A stretch of DNA of 5,634 bases from 2-02-FULL-62-14 sp035632555. GTDB lineage: Bacteria > Nitrospirota > Nitrospiria > Nitrospirales > Nitrospiraceae. The position numbers and the translations under genes are program-made. Positions 1 to 5,634 of the stretch are shown here, one piece after another. The stretch spans positions 1-5,634 of the forward strand of contig DASQGO010000055.1 in NCBI GenBank assembly GCA_035632555.1, in the 5' to 3' direction. Every line of letters begins with the position of its first letter. Within the stretch, counting starts at the first letter, position 1. The notes under the pieces were generated by a model that saw only the letters and a list, made by a program, of their open reading frames with translations, was not told the DNA's origin and did no database searches.

Positions 1-2394
1 GCGCAACACCCGCACGCTGGCGCCGGAGCGTTGAATGGTTCCATCCGTGACGTAGCAGCCGGCGATGACGCCCGCGTTCGGGATATTGAACACCTGGCGG
101 ACCTCCGCGCGGCCCAGCACGCGTTCCTTCAGCGTCGGTTCCAGCAAGCCTTCCATCGCCGCGCGAATGTCCTCAATGGCGTTGTAGATGATGGTGTAGA
201 GCCGGATGTCGACGCCGTCCTTCTCCGCGAGCGCGGAGGCCTTCGGCTCCGGCCGGATGTTGAAGCCAATGACGATGGCGCGCGAGGCCGAGGCCAGCAT
301 GACGTCCGTTTCGGTGATTGCACCGACTCCGGAGTGAATCACACGAAGCTTGACCGCGTCGGTCGACAGCTTTTCAACCGCGCTGCCCAGCGCTTCCGCC
401 GAACCCTGCACGTCGGCCTTGATGACCACGGCCAGTTCCTTGACGTCGCCTTCCTTGATCCGCGCGAACAGATCGTCGAGCGACACCTTGCCCGGTCCGA
501 CGGCGATGTCGGACGCGCGCTGCTTTTGCGCACGCGCCTCGGCAATCTCGCGCGCAACACGTTCATCCTTGACTGCGACAAACTGATCGCCCGCCCCCGG
601 CACTCCCGGCAGGCCGATCACCTCGACCGGAATCGACGGCCCCGCCTCTTTCACCTTCTCGCCGCGATCGTTGTTCAGCGCGCGCACGCGCCCGCTGAAC
701 GAGCCGACGACGAAGGCGTCGCCGGTCCGCAACGTTCCGTTCTGTACCAGGACGGTCGCCACCGGACCGCGACCGCGGTCCAACCTGGCCTCGATCACCG
801 CGCCTTTCGCAAGACGCGTCGGATCCGCCTTGAGCTCCAACACATCCGCCTGGAGCAGGATCATCTCGAGCAGGGTGTCGAGCCCGGTCTTCTGCTTGGC
901 CGACACTTCCACAAAGATCGTCTGCCCGCCCCAGGCCTCCGGAATCAACTGATGCTCGACCAGCGAGTTTTTCACACGGTCCGAGTTGGCGCCGGCCTTG
1001 TCGATCTTATTGATCGCGACGATGATCGGCACACCCGCCGCCATGGCATGGTTGATCGCTTCCACGGTTTGCGGCATCACGCCATCGTCCGCCGCGACGA
1101 CAAGCACAACCAGGTCGGTAACCCTGGCGCCGCGGGACCGCATGGAGGTGAACGCTTCATGGCCGGGCGTGTCCAAAAACGTGACCTGCTTGCCGCGCAC
1201 CGTCACCGTATAGGCGCCGATATGCTGCGTGATCCCGCCCGCCTCGCCCTCGGCCACCTTCGTCTGCCGGATGGCATCCAGAAGCGAGGTTTTGCCGTGG
1301 TCCACATGCCCCATGATCGTCACGACCGGGGGGCGCGATTGGGTCGCCTCACCCGGTTCGGCGTCGACAGCCTCGTCAAGCAACGCTTCGCCCTGCTTTT
1401 CGATCACCACTTCGGTCTTCACGCCGTAGCTCTCGGCGATGAGCTGCGCGGCATCCAGATTCATCTGTTGATTGAGCGTCAGCATCTGGCCAGTGTCCAT
1501 GAGCTTGCGCATCACGTCGGCTGGCCGCTGCCCGACCAATTCGGAGAATTCCTTTACAGTGAGGCCGGCCGTCAGCTTGATGGCTTTCTGCCGAGGCTTG
1601 GTGATTTCCGTGACGGCCGACGCCTGCTGATGGCGGGAACGATCCTCCCGACGATGGACGGGGATCGCCCGCAAGTCCTGCCACCGGGCGGCATCTTCAC
1701 GGAAACGCAGGTCGTCCTCGTCCTTGACCCGGCCGGTTTTCTTCACCTTCTTAGTGAGTTTGTCCTTGAGCCCCGCCTCGCCGGCAGGCTGGCCGAATTC
1801 CAGTTCTTTCTTCTTTCGCAGGCCCGGTTCACCCGCCACGCCCGGAGCCGGCGCAGGAGCCACGGCTGTCGGAGCGGCTGCGGCAGCCGACGGCGAGAAT
1901 GTCCGCGCCGGAGCGGCGCTCGGAGCCGGCTCGTGTACAGGAATCGCATGACCGGGAGATGGGGGATGCCCCAAAAGAGGAGCTGGCGCAGGAGCCGGTT
2001 CAACCGCCGGCGCGGTGGCGGCACCACCGTCATGTGCCGGAACCGCTGGATGAATCGATGTCATCGGCTGGGGCTCGGCGGGAGCCGCGATCACATCGGC
2101 CGGTTCATCCTCTTTTTTCTTCTTGAACAGCAGCCGCTTCTTGTCAGCCTTGGGAGCATCTTCGGCCGCAGAAGCGGACTTCGCCGCCGCGTCTTTCTTA
2201 ACCGTCGTCTTGGCGGAAGTCTTCGCGGCGGGTTTATCCTTGCCAAGCTTGGCGAGAACAGTCTGGACGGCATCGTCATCCAGCGCACTGCTGTGCGACT
2301 TGGCGGCAATGCCGAGCTTCTTGAGCTCAGCGAGCAAATCCTTGCTCTCGATCTCGAGTTTTTTGGCCAGATCGTGAACGCGTGTGCCTGACAT
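1..2394 (-). CDS. infB: Translation initiation factor IF-2, C-terminus cut by window edge
   Basis: IF-2 is the GTPase that brings fMet-tRNA to the 30S subunit and promotes 70S joining. The visible part is 798 codons without a stop. By alignment from memory with E. coli IF-2, only about 65-75 C-terminal residues are missing. Layout: an IF2_N domain at residues 1-50; a Lys-rich then Ala/Pro-rich linker at about 55-215; a second IF2_N-like domain at about 264-330; and the G domain with G1 GHVDHGKT (362-369), G2 GGITQHIG (386-393), G3 DTPGHE (408-413), G4 NKID (462-465) and G5 SAK (498-500). Domain II follows, then domain III from about 635, and domain IV from about 760 (VLGRAEVRQVF). All GTPase motifs are intact. 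The ATG at 2394 lies 17 bases after the nusA stop. A GGAG directly after that stop is a slightly distant ribosome binding site, so translation is probably coupled to nusA. Confidence 0.98.
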   Translation of the reverse strand, partial: MSGTRVHDLAKKLEIESKDLLAELKKLGIAAKSHSSALDDDAVQTVLAKLGKDKPAAKTSAKTTVKKDAAAKSASAAEDAPKADKKRLLFKKKKEDEPADVIAAPAEPQPMTSIHPAVPAHDGGAATAPAVEPAPAPAPLLGHPPSPGHAIPVHEPAPSAAPARTFSPSAAAAAPTAVAPAPAPGVAGEPGLRKKKELEFGQPAGEAGLKDKLTKKVKKTGRVKDEDDLRFREDAARWQDLRAIPVHRREDRSRHQQASAVTEITKPRQKAIKLTAGLTVKEFSELVGQRPADVMRKLMDTGQMLTLNQQMNLDAAQLIAESYGVKTEVVIEKQGEALLDEAVDAEPGEATQSRPPVVTIMGHVDHGKTSLLDAIRQTKVAEGEAGGITQHIGAYTVTVRGKQVTFLDTPGHEAFTSMRSRGARVTDLVVLVVAADDGVMPQTVEAINHAMAAGVPIIVAINKIDKAGANSDRVKNSLVEHQLIPEAWGGQTIFVEVSAKQKTGLDTLLEMILLQADVLELKADPTRLAKGAVIEARLDRGRGPVATVLVQNGTLRTGDAFVVGSFSGRVRALNNDRGEKVKEAGPSIPVEVIGLPGVPGAGDQFVAVKDERVAREIAEARAQKQRASDIAVGPGKVSLDDLFARIKEGDVKELAVVIKADVQGSAEALGSAVEKLSTDAVKLRVIHSGVGAITETDVMLASASRAIVIGFNIRPEPKASALAEKDGVDIRLYTIIYNAIEDIRAAMEGLLEPTLKERVLGRAEVRQVFNIPNAGVIAGCYVTDGTIQRSGASVRVLR

Positions 2395-2411
2395 GCGCCG
2401 TCCGATACTCC

Positions 2412-3587
2412 CTAGGCTTTCGACTCCGTAGCGGCTTGCTCGGCCTGCGCTTCCGCCTGCCGCGCGGCCCGCGCTTCTTCTTCCTCGCGCTGCGCTTCAG
2501 CCTCTTCCGCCAACGCCGCCTTGATTTCCTTGTCCCGCTCGACTTTTTCCTTCTCGTATTCCGTCGCGCTGATGATGTCGATCTTCCAGCCGGTCAACCG
2601 GGCGGCCAGCCGGACGTTCTGCCCGTTCTTGCCGATGGCCAGCGACAGTTGTGAATCGGCCACGACCACGAGCGCCGACTTTTTCTCTTCGTCGATGCCC
2701 ACCTTTTCGATGCTCGCCGGATTCAGCGCCTCGGCAATAAACACGCGCGGGTCGTTGGTCCAGGCGATGATGTCGATTTTTTCCCCGCGCAACTCGCGCA
2801 CCACGGCCTGCACGCGCGAGCCCTTGATGCCGACGCAGGCGCCCACCGGATCCACCGCCTTGTCGCGCGACGAGACGGCGATCTTCGTCCGGTCGCCCGG
2901 CTCGCGGACCACGCCCTTGATCTCAACGATCTTTTCACCGACTTCGGGCACTTCGAGCTCGAACAGCTTGCCGACGAACTGCGGGTGGGACCGGGAGAGG
3001 ATGACCTGGACGTCTTTCGGCGTCTTGCGCACTTCGAGCAAATAGGCCTTCACGCGATCGCCTCTCCGATAGGTCTCGCGGGGAATCTGCTCCTGGATCG
3101 GCAGGATGGCTTCGGTCTTGCCGAGATCCACGATGTAATTGCGCCGCTCCTGGCCGATGATGATGCCGTTGATCAGGTCTCCCTGGCGGGTCGAGTACTC
3201 TTTTTGCACCGCCTCCCATTCCGCTTCACGGACCTTCTGGCAGATCACCTGCTTGGCCGTCTGGGCGGCGATGCGTCCGAGTTCGTCCATCTCGATCAGC
3301 GAGCCGATCTCGTCGCCCACCTCCGCGCCGTCGTCCACCTTGCGGGCTTCCTGGATCGAGATTTCGGCCTTGGGATTCGCGACGGTCTCGACGATGGTCT
3401 TTAGAGAGATGACCGAAATATCACCCGTCTTGGTGTCGATCTCGACCTTGACGTTTTCACCCTGTCCGAAGCGTTTCTTCGCGGCCGTCTGGAGCGCCAT
3501 TTCCACCGCGCCGATGATGCGGGCCTTGTCGATGCCCTTCTCGCGGCCCAGTTGGTCGATGACTGCAATCAAGTCTTTGCCGTTCAT
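2412..3587 (-). CDS. nusA: Transcription termination/antitermination factor NusA
   Basis: NusA binds RNA polymerase and nascent RNA and modulates pausing, intrinsic termination and antitermination. The 391 residues show the N-terminal polymerase-binding domain (about 1-130), an S1 domain (about 135-200, with GIIIGQERRNYIVDLG), KH1 (VGIKGSR at 252-258) and KH2 (LAIGKNGQNVRLAARLTGW, GKNG at 319-322). After KH2 comes a Glu/Ala/Lys-rich, probably helical tail (about 343-391). The acidic AR repeats of the 495-residue E. coli protein are missing, so the length is closer to the Bacillus type. The ATG at 3587 has a good Shine-Dalgarno, GAGGA, 8 bases upstream. The 56-base gap from rimP holds no terminator; a short direct repeat of AAGCGA in it has no evident role. 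NusA is known to control its own operon in E. coli. Whether it does so here is inference. Confidence 0.98.
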   Translation of the reverse strand: MNGKDLIAVIDQLGREKGIDKARIIGAVEMALQTAAKKRFGQGENVKVEIDTKTGDISVISLKTIVETVANPKAEISIQEARKVDDGAEVGDEIGSLIEMDELGRIAAQTAKQVICQKVREAEWEAVQKEYSTRQGDLINGIIIGQERRNYIVDLGKTEAILPIQEQIPRETYRRGDRVKAYLLEVRKTPKDVQVILSRSHPQFVGKLFELEVPEVGEKIVEIKGVVREPGDRTKIAVSSRDKAVDPVGACVGIKGSRVQAVVRELRGEKIDIIAWTNDPRVFIAEALNPASIEKVGIDEEKKSALVVVADSQLSLAIGKNGQNVRLAARLTGWKIDIISATEYEKEKVERDKEIKAALAEEAEAQREEEEARAARQAEAQAEQAATESKA

Positions 3588-3643
3588 AATGTCATTCCTC
3601 GCTTATGGCTTCGCTTGCTAGTCCCTGCCGCACCGTCACTGCT

Positions 3644-4159
3644 TCAAAATGTGACTTCCGGCCGCCCTTCCGCGATCATCTCCCAGGTCAGTTGCACCGT
3701 CTGTTCGGACCGTTTCTCCTCCACTGACAGCGTCACGCCGTCGTCGCGCACCTTGCGCAGCGTGCCCACCATCCGCCACTGCCCGTTGATCGGGGTCCGG
3801 AGCTTGAGGTTGACCAGCGTGCCGAGCGCGCGGTGATACTGTTCGCGGCGCTTGAACGGCCGGTCGAGCCCTGGTGACGAAACCTCGAGCGTGTAGGAGT
3901 GCGGGATCGGGTCCTCGACGTCCAGCGCATGACTCAGCGAGACATGTACGTGGTGACAATCTTCCAGGCTCACGCCGCCTGGCTTGTCGAGGAATACCCG
4001 CACCAAGGTCCGCTGGCCCTGCCCGACGCACTCGACATCCACGACATCCACGCCGAGCGAGCGGGCGATCGGCACCGCAATGGTCCGAACGCGTTCCGCA
4101 ATGAACTGGGCCTCGCGCCCCCTGGCCGTTCCGGCCGGCTCCTGCGTGCTCCAGTTCAT
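3644..4159 (-). CDS. rimP: Ribosome maturation factor RimP
   Basis: RimP (YlxS/YhbC family) assists late assembly of the 30S subunit and is classically the gene before nusA. From the chosen start the protein has 171 residues, somewhat longer than the 150-residue E. coli protein because of a polar N-terminal stretch (1-16). The N-terminal domain covers about 17-95 and includes LVRVFLDKPGGVSLEDC. The family signature EVSSPGLDRP is at 92-101, and the SH3-like C-terminal domain covers about 102-168. I chose the ATG at 4159 because GGGTG, complementary to the end of 16S rRNA, lies 5 bases upstream. An in-frame TTG at 4180 would add seven residues, but it sits inside the T tract of the upstream terminator and has no ribosome binding site. 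The gene opens the rimP-nusA-infB operon; nusA follows after 56 bases. Confidence 0.95.
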   Translation of the reverse strand: MNWSTQEPAGTARGREAQFIAERVRTIAVPIARSLGVDVVDVECVGQGQRTLVRVFLDKPGGVSLEDCHHVHVSLSHALDVEDPIPHSYTLEVSSPGLDRPFKRREQYHRALGTLVNLKLRTPINGQWRMVGTLRKVRDDGVTLSVEEKRSEQTVQLTWEMIAEGRPEVTF

Positions 4160-4271
4160 GTGTGCACCCGTCTCAAACAAAAAGTGGGCCAGAGGCCCAC
4201 TTTCACGAGCCCCAACCTACCATGTTGGTCAGGGGAAGGCAAGCGTATATAAATGAGAACCGACGAAGGCG
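4160..4271 (-). promoter_or_regulatory. dat-rimP intergenic region, probable leader of the rimP-nusA-infB operon
   Basis: These 112 bases between dat and rimP are the only sizeable gap in the window. Besides the terminator hairpin, the minus strand contains TTGCCT (4242-4237) and, 17 bases on, TAGGTT (4219-4214). These match a sigma-70 promoter only moderately (4/6 and 3/6). An AT-rich TATATA (4251-4246) is a better -10 box but has no good -35 partner. A weak 5-bp hairpin, CCAAC/GTTGG (4212-4228), lies between these elements and the terminator. A promoter for rimP is expected here, but none of these candidates is convincing. Any promoter in this stretch would place the terminator within the rimP leader. 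Confidence 0.3.
4175..4203 (-). terminator. Intrinsic (Rho-independent) terminator between dat and rimP
   Basis: On the minus strand a perfect 10-bp stem, AAAGTGGGCC with GGCCCACTTT, closes a 3-base TCT loop (4203-4181). It is followed without gap by a T-rich tract, so the run across the stem end reads TTTTTGTTT. Seven of the ten pairs form a GC-rich core. It lies 69 bases after the dat stop and ends about 15 bases before the rimP ATG. The simplest role is ending the Rieske/I42/dat transcript. On the plus strand the T run is poor and no gene precedes it, so the minus orientation is the functional one. Confidence 0.85.
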
Positions 4272-5120
4272 CTAGCTGATAAACCGCTGGAAGGCCGCTT
4301 GCAACTTCTTTGTCACAAGACCCGGCTTGCCGGAGCCGCTTGGTCCGATTGCCTTGCCGTCCACGCGGATGACGGGCAGGACTTCGACGGTGGTGCCGGT
4401 GAGAAAGATTTCATCGGCGCGGAGAAAGTCGTCCAAGCTGACAAATCGTTCTTCAACCAGCAGACCTTCCTTGCGGACCAACTCCATCACAATCGCCCGC
4501 GTCACGCCCGAAAGAATCTGCTCCCCTTCCGGCGCGGTGAGCACGCGGCCGGCCTTGACGATCATCACGTTGCTGACCGCACCCTCGGTCACCGCGCCGT
4601 GTCGAATGAACAGGGCTTCGAAGGCGCCGGCCTGTTTGGCTTTCTGGCGTGCCATCACATTCGGCAGCAAATTAACGCTCTTGATGTCGCAACGCCCCCA
4701 CCGCCAGTCGTCCATCGTCATCACGGCGACACCGGATGCCCGGAGCGTGGAATCCATCGGCTTCATTTCGCGCACAGTCATGACAGCCGTCGGCTTGCTT
4801 GAAACCGGGAACACATGGTCGCGCGGGGCGGTGCCGCGGGTGAGCTGGAGATAGACCTTGCTCTCCGTGTAGCCGCTCCGCTTGATCCCGTCACGCACGT
4901 GCGCGGCCCATTGCTGGAGATTCCAGGGAACCGGCAATTCGATGGCCCTGGCGCTCCGTTCGAGCCGGGTGAGGTGCGCGTCGAGTTGAAAGGGCTGGCC
5001 GTGGTAGGTGCGGACGACTTCGTAGATGCCGTCGCCGAACTGGAAACCCCGGTCTTCTACCGAGACCGTCGCCTCTTCAAGGGGCATGAACCGGTCATTC
5101 ACAAATCCAATGTCCGGCAT
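4272..5120 (-). CDS. dat: D-amino acid (D-alanine) aminotransferase, PLP fold type IV
   Basis: This enzyme transfers the amino group between D-alanine and 2-oxoglutarate, or other 2-oxo acids, giving D-glutamate and other D-amino acids usable for peptidoglycan. Its 282 residues match the Bacillus D-amino acid aminotransferase in length and layout. Recognisable parts are EDRGFQFGDGIYEVVR (22-37, Tyr33), the substrate-carboxylate motif RGTAPRDH (95-102, Arg100 and His102), the PLP lysine in CDIKSVNLLPN (Lys147), VTEGAVSN with the cofactor-ring glutamate (Glu179), SGVTR (204-208) and TGTTVEVLPV (241-250). The Arg-x-His motif favours the D-amino acid enzyme over branched-chain aminotransferase or aminodeoxychorismate lyase, its closest alternatives. 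The ATG at 5120 lies 14 bases after the preceding stop and has no clear Shine-Dalgarno, so it probably relies on translational coupling. Confidence 0.93.
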   Translation of the reverse strand: MPDIGFVNDRFMPLEEATVSVEDRGFQFGDGIYEVVRTYHGQPFQLDAHLTRLERSARAIELPVPWNLQQWAAHVRDGIKRSGYTESKVYLQLTRGTAPRDHVFPVSSKPTAVMTVREMKPMDSTLRASGVAVMTMDDWRWGRCDIKSVNLLPNVMARQKAKQAGAFEALFIRHGAVTEGAVSNVMIVKAGRVLTAPEGEQILSGVTRAIVMELVRKEGLLVEERFVSLDDFLRADEIFLTGTTVEVLPVIRVDGKAIGPSGSGKPGLVTKKLQAAFQRFIS

Positions 5121-5134
5121 AATGTATTCGCGGT

Positions 5135-5473
5135 TTACCGGCGGCTGCCGTCCGCCGCCGTGATCAGAAACACCCGGCGATCTTCGGCGGTGAATTTCCA
5201 GCCCATGCGTTTTTCGAACACGATCCGGTGCTCGCCAGGCTCGAGCGCGCGGAATTCGAAGGTCCGCGTGCCGTTGTCCACGGCATTGTTGCCGGCAACC
5301 CGCAGGTACTCATCGCCCACCAACGCGAGCAGAGCATTGTCATAGGAAGGCACCCACTGTTCTCCCCTTGTCCGATCCTCCCAGAGATGAATCGGGAAGG
5401 GCCGTCCCGCTTGAACCGACAGGCGCTTCACCTCCCGACTGAGTTCCCCAGCTGTGCCGTCTTGTCCGATCAT
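5135..5473 (-). CDS. Chagasin-like (inhibitor I42 family) small protein
   Basis: The 112-residue product resembles the chagasin/I42 family of cysteine-peptidase inhibitors, small Ig-like beta-sandwich proteins. The clues are PFPIHL (25-30) followed by a loop and Trp40, DNALLALVGDEYL (45-57), and the late pattern GTRTFEFRALEPGEHRIVFE (68-87), RMGW (89-92), VFLITA (101-106). This matches the order of family elements. The inhibitor loops are altered: the canonical NPTTGY position reads DRTRGE (33-38) and RPW reads RMGW. An in-frame TGA 12 bases before the ATG rules out an upstream start, and no signal peptide is visible, so a cytoplasmic location is predicted. It begins 17 bases after the Rieske gene and ends 14 bases before dat. 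Its real target is unknown. The assignment rests on pattern recognition, not on a profile search. Confidence 0.65.
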   Translation of the reverse strand: MIGQDGTAGELSREVKRLSVQAGRPFPIHLWEDRTRGEQWVPSYDNALLALVGDEYLRVAGNNAVDNGTRTFEFRALEPGEHRIVFEKRMGWKFTAEDRRVFLITAADGSRR

Positions 5474-5490
5474 CGTGCCTGCTCAGGAAA

Positions 5491-5634
5491 TTAATCCTGG
5501 ACCTTGCGGCGAGGTCCGACGAAGACCTCGCTCTCTTTGACCTGCACTTCGTAGCTGCCGACGCAATTGCCGCCGCCGTCCGACGCCAGCCCGGTCCGGA
5601 CGTCGAAGGCGAGATCGTGCCACGGGCAGGAAAC
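5491..5634 (-). CDS. Rieske [2Fe-2S] ferredoxin, C-terminal 47 residues only
   Basis: Only the end of the gene is in the window. The fragment opens with VSCPWHDLAFDVRTG, where Cys-Pro-Trp-His is the second cluster-binding motif (Cys-x2-His) of Rieske proteins. It then ends through the expected small beta strands (YEVQVKE, VFVGPRR). The first Cys-x-His motif lies beyond the window edge. The short tail after the cluster motif suits small soluble Rieske ferredoxins of the NirD or dioxygenase-ferredoxin type rather than a membrane cytochrome bc1 subunit. Its electron-transfer partner cannot be told from this window. It is probably co-transcribed with the I42-like and dat genes. Confidence 0.85.
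   Translation of the reverse strand, partial: VSCPWHDLAFDVRTGLASDGGGNCVGSYEVQVKESEVFVGPRRKVQD

Noticed and set aside
1740..2230. Ala/Pro- and Lys-rich low-complexity stretch in infB as a possible insertion or frameshift
   Set aside because: The frame stays open on both sides, and variable Ala/Pro/charged linkers between the N-terminal and G domains are normal in bacterial IF-2.
31..2391. A 786-codon plus-strand open frame opposite infB
   Set aside because: It is in exact codon register with infB, so its stops could come only from TTA, CTA or TCA codons in infB, which this GC-rich gene avoids. It ends exactly where infB codon 2 is TCA. Its Arg/His/Gly-rich product resembles no family I recognise.
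2985..3404. Plus-strand open frames opposite nusA, including a 139-codon one
   Set aside because: They lie wholly inside the clearly identified nusA, have no recognisable domains and no convincing ribosome binding site. They are GC-driven shadows.
4160..4180. TTG at 4180 as the rimP start
   Set aside because: It lies within the terminator T tract, lacks an upstream ribosome binding site, and adds residues outside the conserved domain. The ATG at 4159 with GGGTG 5 bases upstream is better.
4212..4228. Small inverted repeat CCAAC/GTTGG as an operator or antiterminator
   Set aside because: A 5-bp stem with a 7-base loop is expected by chance at this GC content, and it does not pair clearly with the terminator stem.
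4299..5345. Several plus-strand open frames of 167-176 codons opposite dat and the I42-like gene
   Set aside because: The minus-strand dat frame has intact catalytic motifs and full family length. The opposing frames show low-complexity composition with no known motifs.

Overview
The window is a GC-rich bacterial stretch in which every supported gene lies on the minus strand, so transcription runs from position 5634 towards position 1. In transcription order it holds: the 3' end of a Rieske-type [2Fe-2S] ferredoxin gene, a 112-residue chagasin-like (I42 family) protein, a D-amino acid aminotransferase (dat), an intergenic region with a strong intrinsic terminator, then rimP, nusA and a 5' part of infB that runs off the window edge.

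There are two blocks. The upstream block (5634 to 4272) packs Rieske, I42-like and dat genes with gaps of 17 and 14 bases, which suggests one transcription unit. It ends at a perfect 10-bp hairpin followed by a T tract. The downstream block (4159 to 1) is the widely conserved rimP-nusA-infB translation/transcription operon: ribosome assembly factor RimP, transcription elongation/antitermination factor NusA, and translation initiation factor IF-2. nusA and infB are directly adjacent (17-base gap). The ylxR and L7Ae-like genes found between them in Firmicutes are absent. NusA stops after its KH2 domain and a charged tail, without the C-terminal acidic repeats of the gammaproteobacterial protein.

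High GC, the direct nusA-infB link, the short NusA and the dat neighbour point to a Gram-negative-type lineage outside the Gammaproteobacteria. A Nitrospira-like (Nitrospirota) organism is my best guess from general familiarity, not something the sequence proves.

This is mostly a conserved housekeeping region and I see no new defence, mobile or CRISPR-type system. The points most worth a second look are the terminator placed almost on top of the rimP start, which has the geometry of an attenuator for the nusA operon, and the small I42-like protein, which keeps the family core but has altered inhibitor loops and no signal peptide.
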